A stretch of DNA of 64,000 nt, from the NCBI RefSeq assembly GCF_014203045.1, contig NZ_JACHIF010000007.1, forward strand, positions 62,001 through 126,000, in the 5' to 3' direction. The notes beneath the pieces were generated by a model, which made no database searches, was not told where the DNA came from, and saw only the letters and a list, made by a program, of their open reading frames with translations. The DNA comes from Prosthecobacter dejongeii (GTDB taxonomy: Bacteria; Verrucomicrobiota; Verrucomicrobiia; Verrucomicrobiales; Verrucomicrobiaceae). The first letter of the stretch is position 1. The number at the start of each line of letters is the position of its first letter. Positions 34,757 to 43,243 of this stretch are shown one piece after another. The position numbers and the translations under genes are program-made.

Positions 34757-34832
34757 GGGGTGCCCAGATTCGCTGGAAAGTCCAGAAAAGCAAGGAGCAG
34801 CCCGATCCTAGATTTCTTCATCAAAAACTTAC

Positions 34833-37016
34833 ATGTTGAGTGTGTTACACGGATTTGACGACCGATTTGATTGGAGTCGAATCTCAAATTCAGATACGGA
34901 TAATCTTTATCTCATGTTCAGTCACTCCCGCGAAGTCGTCACTTATTTGTCTCAAAAGCGTCTTCGTGTCAGACTGGCAGGCGCAGCCTATGCGCTGGTG
35001 GCACTGCCTTACTTGGTTTGGCGCTTTACTGTGTTTAATGAAAACGCGCTGGTAATGTCGTGGATCTTCTATCTGGCGGAGTTTTATGGGATTGTTCTTG
35101 GCCTTACCCTCATTTACAGCGCTTGGCAGCAGCGGGAGAGAGTGATTCCGAAAATAACACGCCCCTTCACTGTAGATGTGATGGTGCCTGTATACACCGA
35201 GCCTGCGGAAATGATTGATCTCACCGTGCTTGGGGCAAAAGAGATCGCTTATCCTCATGAAACTTGGTTACTCGATGACGGGCGGCGGCCCGAGATAGAA
35301 GCCATCGCCAAAAAGTATGGCGTGCATTATGTGACACGGGCGGATAACCGAGGTGCAAAAGCGGGCAATCTAAACAACGCCATGAAACTCAGCCGAGGGG
35401 AGGTGATTGCTGTTTTTGATTCTGACCACATTGCCCAGAGGGAGGCCTTGGAAAAACTATTGCCATTTTTGGAAGATGAAAAGGTGGGATTGGTCCAGGC
35501 ACCTCAATGTTACTACAATGAAGATTCCTTCCTCTACCGAGAGAATTATGTGGGCGGCGGACGGTGGCATGAACAGGCTTTTTTCATGGATGTGATGCAG
35601 CGGAGTCATGATACGTATGACGCATGCACGGGTATCGGCACGGGCGTTTTGTATCGGCGATCTGCATTGGATCTGATCGGCGGTTTTCCTGAGCAGACCA
35701 TTACAGAGGATATTCACACCTCGTTATTGATGCACAAAAATGGCCTGAAAACCGCCTATGTAAACGAGCCTGTGGCCTGGGGAGTGGCAGCATCGGATGT
35801 CTCTGAATTTAGCAAGACACGACGCCGTTGGGCCCATGGAAACCTGCATGTTTTCTTTGTGGAGAATATCCTTTTCTGCCGTGGGCTGCCATGGCGAAAG
35901 CGGTTGGCCTATTTGATGATGGGCCTGCATATGCAGGAGGGCTGGCAGCAACTCGCCTTTCTGCTGCTACCAGCTTACAGCATGATTTTTTATGTCACTC
36001 CTTTTGATCCTTCGCTTTTCAATACATTGATCATCATGGGGCTGCCTCCCCTGATGGTTTTGCTTTTGATGGTCACGGGGGCTGGTTACCTGCCTTTTCT
36101 GCCCACGCAGATTTTCACCACTGGAAAGCTTTTTCCCCAGCTCATCGCCACTCGCGGACTGGTGGGTAAAAGTTTAGGCTGGCAGGTTTCACTGAAAAAC
36201 GTGTTAGGCCGCGTGTCTTTCAGCATGCTAGCTCCACATTTTGTCATCCTCACGATCGGCAGTTTGGCCTTGGTGTATGCCCTGCTGCGAGTCACGGGGT
36301 GGATACCCATGCTCACACCTCCTGTGGGGGGACAGATTATTTTGAGTTTTGCCTGCTTCTGGGTGGTGTTTAATCTTTGGCGCTCATGGCGCTGGATTCG
36401 TGACACGATCGGGCTCACGTTGAGGACGCATCGGGAGTATCAATTCGAAGCAAAGCTGCCTGTCCTTGATGAGGACAATCATTGGTTAGGTGTCACCGAA
36501 CGGCTAAGCACCACTGAAGCTGAAGTGACATGGATTAAAGAGGGGGCGCAATGTGTGGGGCAGCGGTTGCGTCTGGTCTCACCAGGTTATGTCATCGCGG
36601 TCACTGTTCATAAGGCGCATTCCGGAGGAGGGATGACCTTTGAGTGCGAGGATGAAGACGGGCTTGATCGTCTTCGACGAGGTTTATATTCGGTGGACTG
36701 GCACCGGAAACTCCGCTTGGCGCAGTGGGCCTCTGAGGCATATCGCCAGGGGCTCGGAGGACTTTGGCAGGCTGTCCTGTTGTGCCATGGTGTGGAAAGG
36801 GTGTGGGCCATGCTCTTGCCTGGTCGAGAGCCCCAAAGTGCCACATTACTGGTGACAACCCTCTTGCAAATGGGACAAGAAATCGAGATTCAAGTTCTTA
36901 ATAGTGGAGAAATCAATACGCAACGCTGGACGATCCGAGAGGAGATCCGACCGGAATTTCTCATGCCTCGGGGCTTGAACGATCAGAACTTTGCCTTTTT
37001 AAAGATTGACCGATAA
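34833..37016 (+). CDS. Cellulose-synthase-like GT2 glycosyltransferase with PilZ-like tail
   Basis: A 727-residue inner-membrane polymerase. The first ATG (34833) and MFSHSREVV at 34914 are both possible starts. Two helices precede the GT-A domain (about 110-330) with the processive-synthase motifs: 'LLDDGRRPE' (first Asp), 'AVFDSDH' (DxD), 'TEDIHTSLL' (catalytic TED) and 'KTRRRWAHGN' in the position of the BcsA QRxRW. Four or more helices follow, and the last 200 residues carry 'LRTHREYQ' and 'RLST' segments consistent with a PilZ c-di-GMP domain, though the full RxxxR...D/NxSxxG motif is weak. It probably makes a cellulose-like beta-glucan, switched by c-di-GMP. A BcsS-like barrel follows 45 bp later. 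Confidence 0.85.
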   Translation: MLSVLHGFDDRFDWSRISNSDTDNLYLMFSHSREVVTYLSQKRLRVRLAGAAYALVALPYLVWRFTVFNENALVMSWIFYLAEFYGIVLGLTLIYSAWQQRERVIPKITRPFTVDVMVPVYTEPAEMIDLTVLGAKEIAYPHETWLLDDGRRPEIEAIAKKYGVHYVTRADNRGAKAGNLNNAMKLSRGEVIAVFDSDHIAQREALEKLLPFLEDEKVGLVQAPQCYYNEDSFLYRENYVGGGRWHEQAFFMDVMQRSHDTYDACTGIGTGVLYRRSALDLIGGFPEQTITEDIHTSLLMHKNGLKTAYVNEPVAWGVAASDVSEFSKTRRRWAHGNLHVFFVENILFCRGLPWRKRLAYLMMGLHMQEGWQQLAFLLLPAYSMIFYVTPFDPSLFNTLIIMGLPPLMVLLLMVTGAGYLPFLPTQIFTTGKLFPQLIATRGLVGKSLGWQVSLKNVLGRVSFSMLAPHFVILTIGSLALVYALLRVTGWIPMLTPPVGGQIILSFACFWVVFNLWRSWRWIRDTIGLTLRTHREYQFEAKLPVLDEDNHWLGVTERLSTTEAEVTWIKEGAQCVGQRLRLVSPGYVIAVTVHKAHSGGGMTFECEDEDGLDRLRRGLYSVDWHRKLRLAQWASEAYRQGLGGLWQAVLLCHGVERVWAMLLPGREPQSATLLVTTLLQMGQEIEIQVLNSGEINTQRWTIREEIRPEFLMPRGLNDQNFAFLKIDR

Positions 37017-37061
37017 AGAATTTGCTGATCTTCTGGTAAAGACACAGTTGTCATTCACTCT

Positions 37062-37814
37062 ATGAAAAAAATCACCACAATCCTTGCTGCTCTCTCGATG
37101 GCATTGGCTGCGAATGCTGGAGAGGCACCACCTCCAGCGAAGAACTCCCAGCCTGTTACGCCGGCGCTGGATCCACATGGCAATGTCATCTTCGCCGGTT
37201 TGGACGTGCGTGAGTACTCTTGGTATACCCATCTGGGTTACATGTATGCCTTGAATGGAGATCTTGGCACTAGCGGCCTGTTCCTCCGTGCTTTCTCAGG
37301 TCTGGGCGAATACGAATATGACCAGCGCGCTCTAGCCAATTCTGAAGTTCAGGGTCGCATTTTCGATGCCGATCTTAGCCTAGGCTACCGTTACTTGACG
37401 GGCAATTTTGTCATCGGTGGCTTCGCAGGCCTGCATGTGCACGACCTCAACCTGTTTGATCGCGACCCGACCAATGACGGTGGCGGCACGGATGTGGGGG
37501 CTCGTTTCGGTCTGGATGTAACTGGCACCACCGGTCCTATCTATTGGAGTGCTATCGGTCAGTATTCCACGGTGGAGCAGGCTATTTGGTCACGTGCTCG
37601 CGTGGGTTATACCTTCGGCAAAGTCGTCATCGGTCCTGAAGTCGTTTATCTTGAAGATGACCGCTTTGACGAATATCGTCTGGGTGGTTTCGTGAAGGTG
37701 CAGATCCTGGCAAACATGAGCATCACGGGTGCTGCTGGTGTGGCCAACTATGATGGTAATTTCGGTGATGACCAGTCCTTCTATGGTTCTCTGGGCCTTG
37801 TCTTCACCTTCTGA
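37062..37814 (+). CDS. BcsS-like outer-membrane barrel protein
   Basis: A 250-residue protein with a signal peptide (MKKITTILAALSMALAANA) and alternating amphipathic strands ending in 'LGLVFTF', the C-terminal Phe typical of outer-membrane barrels. The blocks 'ALNGDLGTSGLFLRAF', 'DPTNDGGGTDVG', 'WSRARVGYTFGKVVIGPE' follow the cellulose biosynthesis protein BcsS family (recognised by eye). The gene is 45 bp downstream of the cellulose-synthase-like gene and closes with a terminator, which supports a role in export or anchoring of the polymer. Confidence 0.75.
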   Translation: MKKITTILAALSMALAANAGEAPPPAKNSQPVTPALDPHGNVIFAGLDVREYSWYTHLGYMYALNGDLGTSGLFLRAFSGLGEYEYDQRALANSEVQGRIFDADLSLGYRYLTGNFVIGGFAGLHVHDLNLFDRDPTNDGGGTDVGARFGLDVTGTTGPIYWSAIGQYSTVEQAIWSRARVGYTFGKVVIGPEVVYLEDDRFDEYRLGGFVKVQILANMSITGAAGVANYDGNFGDDQSFYGSLGLVFTF

Positions 37815-37844
37815 TCTTAGCTTCTTCTGAGGATTTGTTAATCG

Positions 37845-37876
37845 AGCCGATGGCGATTGCGCCATCGGCTTTTTTT
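37845..37876 (+). terminator. Rho-independent terminator of the GT/BcsS unit
   Basis: Stem AGCCGATGGC / GCCATCGGCT with a 6-nt loop followed by T7; 30 bp after the barrel-protein stop. Confidence 0.9.
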
Positions 37877-37981
37877 GTGTTCGCTAAGTGAGACAATTGT
37901 TCTTCGCTTTCTGGTAAGGTTTCGGAAAAAATAAAATGTGTGTCCAAACAACCGGCCTGCCAGCCTTTTGAAATTTCAACC

Positions 37982-40024
37982 ATGAAGAAACTGCTCTGTC
38001 TCGCCCTTTTCCTTACTGCCAGCCTTCACGCCGCCAACGAATCTCAGGTGCTTATTTATGGGGCTACCCCTGGCGGATTCTGTGCTGCCATCGCCGCTGC
38101 GCGTGAAGGGGCCTCCGTGATCCTACTGGAACCGACGGACCACGTGGGCGGCGTGAATACTGGGGGGCTGAGTTTCAGCGATTCCAACCAGACCGTGCGC
38201 AGCACCGTTATGGGTCTCTTTGATGAATGGCATAGCCGCATTGAAAAAGACTATCAGCAGCGCGGTGTCACGCTGCCTTACAAGGTAAGCGAAAAGGACA
38301 ACAAAGTGTGGACGTACGAACCCAGCGTGGCCATGCGCATCACCCAGCAGATGCTCGATGAGGCCAAGGTGAGGGTGTTAACTAAACAGGTATTGAAAAG
38401 GGTGATCAAAGACGGTCCTCGCATCACACTGCTGCAAACTTCAGAAGGGGAATACAAGGCCCGCGTTTTCATTGATGCGACGTATGAAGGGGATCTGCTG
38501 GCCGCAGCAGGAGTTAGTTGGACCATTGGCCGAGAAGGCCGCAAGGAATACGGGGAATCCCTAGCTGGAAAGCAGTACCCTAAAAGCACCATGCCGATCT
38601 CAGGGTTTGATGCCGCAGGCAAACCGCTGCCCCTTATCACCACTACCGATGCTGGGCCTCAGGAAGAGGGAGACAAGAACGTCATGGTGTACAGCTTTCG
38701 CCTTTGCCTGACCAAGGACCCTACCAACCGGGTGCCTTTCCCGAAACCGGCCAATTATGACCCGGCCCGCTTTGAGGCCGTGCGCCGCTATTACGCTGCT
38801 GAAAAGCGCCCGCATCTGCTCTGGGATCTCTATGCCCTGCCTAACCAGAAGTTTGATGCAAATAACGGCATAGGTAAACAATTCTCCATGGGGCTCGTGG
38901 GTGCCTGCAATGGCTGGAGCGAGGCCGACCAAGCCGGACGCGAATTAAGCTGGGAAGCTCACAAGCAGTACACGCTGGAGCTTTATCAGTTTCTCACCAC
39001 CGATCCTGCCGTGCCGGAGCACCTGCGTGTGCAGCTCAGCGAATACGGCCTGTGCAAGGATGAGTTCGAAGCCTATGGCCACTGGTCTCCGCAGCTTTAT
39101 GTGCGGGAAGGCCGCCGCATGAAGGGGCTGTATGTCGTCAACCAGAAGGACATCCTGGACCAGCCGGAAAAGGAAGATCCCGTGGTCGTCTCTTCCTTTC
39201 CCATTGATTCCCATGACTGCCAGCGCGTGGCCTTGAAGGATGGCGGTGTGGTCAACGAAGGTACCATTTATCCGGTGCGTATGACTGGCCGTAAGCATGG
39301 TTATGCCTACCATATTCCTTATCGAAGCCTCCTACCCAAAGGCGAGGAGTGCGACAACCTGCTGGTACCAGTCGCGCTTTCCTGCACCCATGTGGGCATC
39401 TCCTCCATCCGTGTAGAACCCACGTGGATGATCCTGGGACAGAGTTCGGGCATTGCAGCAGCGCTTTCTGCCAAGCAAGACGTCGCCGTACAGGACCTGC
39501 CTTACCCGGCCCTCAAGGAGCGCTTACTTGCACAAAAACAAGTACTGGATTTGCCTGTGCTGGCTCCTCTACCGCCGCTGCCCATGACTCCGATGAATGT
39601 GGACCCCTCGACCTTGAAAGGGATCATCTTAGACGATGCCAATGCCGAACTAAAGGGTGCGTGGAGCCACTCCACGGGATTTAAGCCGCATGTGGGCCGC
39701 GGCTATCAGCATGATGAGCAGAGGGGCGATGGCCAGGCTTCCGCTCTTTTCCGTTTTGAAGTACCTGAAACGGGCAAATACGATCTGCGCATGGCCTACT
39801 CGGCCCATGAAACGCGAGCTAAAAAAGTGCCGGTGGAAGTCGTGAACGAAGGCCTCAGCGTGAAACTCACTGCAGATCAGACCTTGCCGCTGCCTCAGGG
39901 CGAGGTTTTCCGCAGCTTGGGAACGGTGGAGCTTTCCAAAGGGGAAACCACCCTCCAGATCCGCAACCAGGGCACAGAAGGTTTTGTGATCTTGGATGCC
40001 CTGCAGTTGCTGAAGGTGGACTAA
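37982..40024 (+). CDS. Secreted FAD-dependent oxidoreductase with golvesin-like C-terminus
   Basis: ATG 37982 (MKKLLCLALFLTASLHA) gives 680 residues with a signal peptide; an in-frame ATG 42 bp upstream is less likely. The FAD motif is 'VLIYGATPGGFCAAIAAAREG', followed by 'DHVGGVNTGGLSF' and, near 500, 'IRVEPTWMILGQSSGIAAA' of the FAD-binding family PF12831. The last 130 residues form a beta-sandwich ('GFKPHVGRGYQHDEQRG', 'KYDLRMAYSAH') like the carbohydrate-binding domain of golvesin and xanthan lyase. A periplasmic oxidation of sugars or polysaccharide is inferred. A shorter relative without this tail lies at 56883. Confidence 0.87.
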   Translation: MKKLLCLALFLTASLHAANESQVLIYGATPGGFCAAIAAAREGASVILLEPTDHVGGVNTGGLSFSDSNQTVRSTVMGLFDEWHSRIEKDYQQRGVTLPYKVSEKDNKVWTYEPSVAMRITQQMLDEAKVRVLTKQVLKRVIKDGPRITLLQTSEGEYKARVFIDATYEGDLLAAAGVSWTIGREGRKEYGESLAGKQYPKSTMPISGFDAAGKPLPLITTTDAGPQEEGDKNVMVYSFRLCLTKDPTNRVPFPKPANYDPARFEAVRRYYAAEKRPHLLWDLYALPNQKFDANNGIGKQFSMGLVGACNGWSEADQAGRELSWEAHKQYTLELYQFLTTDPAVPEHLRVQLSEYGLCKDEFEAYGHWSPQLYVREGRRMKGLYVVNQKDILDQPEKEDPVVVSSFPIDSHDCQRVALKDGGVVNEGTIYPVRMTGRKHGYAYHIPYRSLLPKGEECDNLLVPVALSCTHVGISSIRVEPTWMILGQSSGIAAALSAKQDVAVQDLPYPALKERLLAQKQVLDLPVLAPLPPLPMTPMNVDPSTLKGIILDDANAELKGAWSHSTGFKPHVGRGYQHDEQRGDGQASALFRFEVPETGKYDLRMAYSAHETRAKKVPVEVVNEGLSVKLTADQTLPLPQGEVFRSLGTVELSKGETTLQIRNQGTEGFVILDALQLLKVD

Positions 40025-40045
40025 CCACAAGGCGATCATGAAAAA

Positions 40046-40086
40046 CCCGCATTGTCGCCACCCCGGTTAGGGCGGAACAATGCGGG
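40046..40086 (-). terminator. Terminator after the RRM protein gene
   Basis: Long stem CCCGCATTGT / ACAATGCGGG (10 bp) with a second inner pairing of CGCC/GGCG; followed on the minus strand by TTTTT. 37 bp past the RRM-gene stop; on the plus strand there is no T run. Confidence 0.85.
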
Positions 40087-40122
40087 CTCAAAAACAGTCT
40101 ATAAAAGGCTGTCGGTCAGATG

Positions 40123-40452
40123 CTAGTAACGGCCACCGCCGCCGCCACCACCATAACCACCTTTGCCGCCACGGCTGCCGCCGCCGGAATAGGCTGGACG
40201 ATCTTCTTTCGGGCGAGCTTCATTGATGGTCAGAGAGCGACCACCAAAGTCTTTGCCATTCAGAGCCGTGATGGCTTCATTCATGGCCATTGCGGAGTCC
40301 ATGGTCACAAATGCAAAACCACGCGGGCGACCGGTGGCATGATCCATCGGCAGGTGCATATCGGTCACGGTGCCGTAATCATTGAAGAGAGCGCGGAGTT
40401 CAGACTCCATGGCTGTGAAGGGCAGGTTGCCCACATACATTTTGGTATTCAT
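40123..40452 (-). CDS. Glycine-rich RNA-binding protein (RRM)
   Basis: ATG 40452 ([12 protein letters not shown]) gives 109 residues; an upstream ATG adds 13 residues without RRM features. One RNA-recognition motif: RNP-2 'MYVGNL' (residues 5-10) and RNP-1 'RGFAFVTM' (about 44-51). A Gly-rich tail '[18 protein letters not shown]' follows. Bacterial members, best known from cyanobacteria, bind single-stranded RNA and are often cold-induced; it is a likely RNA chaperone. Solitary gene. Confidence 0.95.
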   Translation of the reverse strand: MNTKMYVGNLPFTAMESELRALFNDYGTVTDMHLPMDHATGRPRGFAFVTMDSAMAMNEAITALNGKDFGGRSLTINEARPKEDRPAYSGGGSRGGKGGYGGGGGGGRY

Positions 40453-40681
40453 AACGTTAACTTGATGCCGTTCTTCCTTGCGGGACATCAACCAAGCTCC
40501 GTTATCGGATTTCAGAACATCACCGAATCCAAAGAATCACCTGATGAACAACTTAGCTTAGCCTTCACCAGGGTAACTTGCACGGCTCCATTCGTCCTGA
40601 ATGCTGCAATAGCAAACGATAGTTAGGATAGTTTCAGCGCTCCAACTTGACGAGGGCTCTCTCTCAGAGCAGGCGTTAAGG

Positions 40682-41710
40682 GTGCGCACATTGCTTCCTT
40701 CCCACCGTCCTGCCCTCATTCTTGCCCCTATGCAGGACGTGACAGATTTGCCGTTCATGCGGCTGATCGCGCGCTACGGTGGCCCTGATCTCTATGTTAC
40801 GGAATACTTCCGTGTTACGCCGGATTCCAAGCTGGATGCCACCATCTTGAAGTCCATTACCCAAAATGATACGGGGATTCCTGTGATTGCACAGATGATT
40901 GGCCAAGACATTCCAGCCTTGATCCGTACCGCTAAAGCTTTGGAACAATACCCGATTGCAGGGATAGATCTGAACCTAGGATGCCCAGCGCCAGTCGTTT
41001 GCCGCAAAGATGCTGGCGGTGGGCTTTTACGCCAACCAGAACGTGTAAACGAGATCCTCAAAGTCTTACGCGAGACCATCCAGGGCCGTTTCACGGTGAA
41101 ATGCCGGGTGGGTTTTACTGACAAAGCCGAGTTTCCGCGCTTGTTGGAGGTCTTCCAAAATCACGCCATAGATGGCCTCACCGTCCACGGTCGCACGGTG
41201 AAAGATGCCTACAAAACGGCAGTTCACCCTGAGTGTGTGGCTTTGGCGGTCCAGACGATGCCCTGTCCCGTGATTGCGAATGGCAATGTGGTGGATGTTC
41301 CCACGGGTGTGGCCTACCTCCGCCATACTCAGGCCGCAGGTCTAATGCTGGGGCGTGGTGCCATCCGGCATCCCTGGCTTTTTGACCATCTCAGAGCTCA
41401 TTGGGAGGGGCGGGAAGTCACTCCGCGCACGGGACGTGACATGATGGATTACATCCAAAATCTCTATGATATGACGGCCGCGTTTCACCCGCACTATGAG
41501 ACGAACTCACATGTGCAAAAGATGAAACGTTACATGGTTTATATCACCACGGGCATTGCGGACGGGCAGTTTGAATACCGTATCCGCCGTGTCAGCACAG
41601 AGCCGGAGTTTTTTGCTGCCTGCCATGAATATCTGGACAACGACTTGCCACTACCCGTGCGACCTCCTGAGACTTCGAGTGTTTTTTGTGGCTTTGCAGA
41701 GCTGAAATGA
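40682..41710 (+). CDS. dus: tRNA-dihydrouridine synthase
   Basis: A 342-residue FMN enzyme that reduces uridines in the tRNA D-loop. The start codon is GTG (40682). The TIM barrel shows 'LILAPMQDVTD' (FMN), 'GIDLNLGCPAPVVCRKDAGG' with the catalytic Cys, 'VKCRVGF', 'LTVHGRT' and 'NGNV'; the C-terminal helical domain binds tRNA. Length fits DusA/B/C. Which uridine it modifies cannot be said. Read by itself, about 110 bp before recR. Confidence 0.93.
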   Translation: MRTLLPSHRPALILAPMQDVTDLPFMRLIARYGGPDLYVTEYFRVTPDSKLDATILKSITQNDTGIPVIAQMIGQDIPALIRTAKALEQYPIAGIDLNLGCPAPVVCRKDAGGGLLRQPERVNEILKVLRETIQGRFTVKCRVGFTDKAEFPRLLEVFQNHAIDGLTVHGRTVKDAYKTAVHPECVALAVQTMPCPVIANGNVVDVPTGVAYLRHTQAAGLMLGRGAIRHPWLFDHLRAHWEGREVTPRTGRDMMDYIQNLYDMTAAFHPHYETNSHVQKMKRYMVYITTGIADGQFEYRIRRVSTEPEFFAACHEYLDNDLPLPVRPPETSSVFCGFAELK

Positions 41711-41823
41711 GGCGGCTCATTTGGCTAAGGAAGCTTCAGGGATAGTTGAAGTCGGTGGGTTTCGCAGATTCTCCTTTGCGCCATTGCGTCTTTGCATGAC
41801 TCATAAGCGTCTTTAGATCAATC

Positions 41824-42429
41824 ATGCCTTCGCTCGACTATCCGCCCCCCCTCCAGCGTCTCATCGCGCAGATCCGGACTCTGCCGGGACTAGGGCCTCG
41901 TAGTGCTGAGCGCCTAGTGCTTTGGCTCATGCAGGATGGGGGGCGTATTGAACCCCTGGTGGACTGTCTTCAGGATGTCGGGCAGCGTGTGGAAGCCTGT
42001 GAACAATGCGGCTTTTTCATTGAGCGTGACGAAGCGTGTGTGCTCTGCCATAGCCCGAAGCGAAACCCGCGTCTTATTTGTGTGGTGGAGCAGGCGGTGG
42101 ATGTGTTGCGGCTAGAGCGTTCAGGTGCCTTCATGGGGCATTACCATGTGTTAGGGGGAAAGCTCTCACCTCTGGACAATGTGACTCCAGACGACTTGCG
42201 CATCGAACCGCTGATTCATCGGGTAAAAACGCATCCCGTGGAGGAAGTGATTTTGGCCGTGGGCAGTGATGTCGAAGGGGAGGCTACGGCCAGTTATCTC
42301 AGTGATCTCTTGCGCATGGAGGGGCTCACCGTTTCGCGTCTCGCGCAGGGAATGCCTGCGGGTGGTGGACTGGATCATGTGGATGAGCTGACGCTTTATC
42401 AAGCTTTGCAAGGGCGACGGCAGATTTAA
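41824..42429 (+). CDS. recR: Recombination protein RecR
   Basis: A 201-residue DNA-repair clamp working with RecF/RecO. It has the N-terminal helix-hairpin-helix ('LPGLGPRSAERL'), a C4 zinc finger ('CEQCGFFIERDEACVLC'), the Toprim domain ('VVEQAVDVLRLERSGAFMGHYHVLGG' in two pieces) and a C-terminal Walker B-like region. Length is canonical. Confidence 0.97.
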   Translation: MPSLDYPPPLQRLIAQIRTLPGLGPRSAERLVLWLMQDGGRIEPLVDCLQDVGQRVEACEQCGFFIERDEACVLCHSPKRNPRLICVVEQAVDVLRLERSGAFMGHYHVLGGKLSPLDNVTPDDLRIEPLIHRVKTHPVEEVILAVGSDVEGEATASYLSDLLRMEGLTVSRLAQGMPAGGGLDHVDELTLYQALQGRRQI

Positions 42430-42500
42430 GGGGAGCCGTCTGAAGTTCCTTCTCAAAGAGATTTGTCAGGGCTGTGATTTTCACTACCTTAAAGACATCC

Positions 42501-43232
42501 ATGAAGATGGTTCACACACCCCAGGGAGAAGTCTGGCTGCATGAGCCGCCGGTGGAGATGCTGAGGGCCATCCGCGCTTTCCTGCCCTTTGGTGCGGTGC
42601 GTTATGCCAACACTCAGAATGGTGCCGATTATGGCCTCGTCATGCAGTGCGGTGAGCGTGAGGTTTACGGGGTGAAACAGCAGCCGGTGGATTGCGATGA
42701 AGCGCAGAGCCGGGTGTCCTTTAAAGCACACTCTCTGCTCATTGCCCACAGTTTGGCAGGTTATCGCACGTTCGGTTTCTCCGGCCTATTCATACCATGC
42801 CCCTATCTCCGCACCAAGGAGAGCGGGCGGCATGAGTCCGGCATTGCCTACTTTGGCTACCCCTCATCACGCGGTCATGAGTCGCAGGAATACCCTTATG
42901 AACCCGCCTTTGATGGCAATTTCGGTCACGGTTTCACCACACTGATGAAGTCCTTCATCCGAACCTTGCAGCAGAGTTCTCATGACATGGGCATCACCCT
43001 AGGCCGCCCGATCGGGCTAGACATCCGTTCCCGTTTGCAGATGGGTTCCGTAGGCTTTGGGTTCATGATTTTGGGGCAGCACATCATCTGCCTGAAAACG
43101 GCGATCTCTGAGCAGGATCCCGTGTGGACAGTGCTGCGCAGCACGGGAATCAGTGACGTCTATCACCTGCCTAGCCAGCCTATTGCTATCCGTGAAGAGG
43201 ACCTTCACTTGGCTAAGCCTCAGGCGAGTTAG
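42501..43232 (+). CDS. Protein of unknown function
   Basis: ATG 42501 (MKMVHTPQGEVWLHEPP) gives 243 residues; a GTG at 42474 would add nine. A soluble, His- and Arg-rich sequence with 'FGHGFTTLMKSFIRTLQQS' and a run of short strands. No signal peptide or known motif. It starts 71 bp after recR and converges on the glycoside hydrolase (11 bp between stops). I do not recognise the family. Confidence 0.65.
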   Translation: MKMVHTPQGEVWLHEPPVEMLRAIRAFLPFGAVRYANTQNGADYGLVMQCGEREVYGVKQQPVDCDEAQSRVSFKAHSLLIAHSLAGYRTFGFSGLFIPCPYLRTKESGRHESGIAYFGYPSSRGHESQEYPYEPAFDGNFGHGFTTLMKSFIRTLQQSSHDMGITLGRPIGLDIRSRLQMGSVGFGFMILGQHIICLKTAISEQDPVWTVLRSTGISDVYHLPSQPIAIREEDLHLAKPQAS

Positions 43233-43243
43233 TCAGAGCAGAC

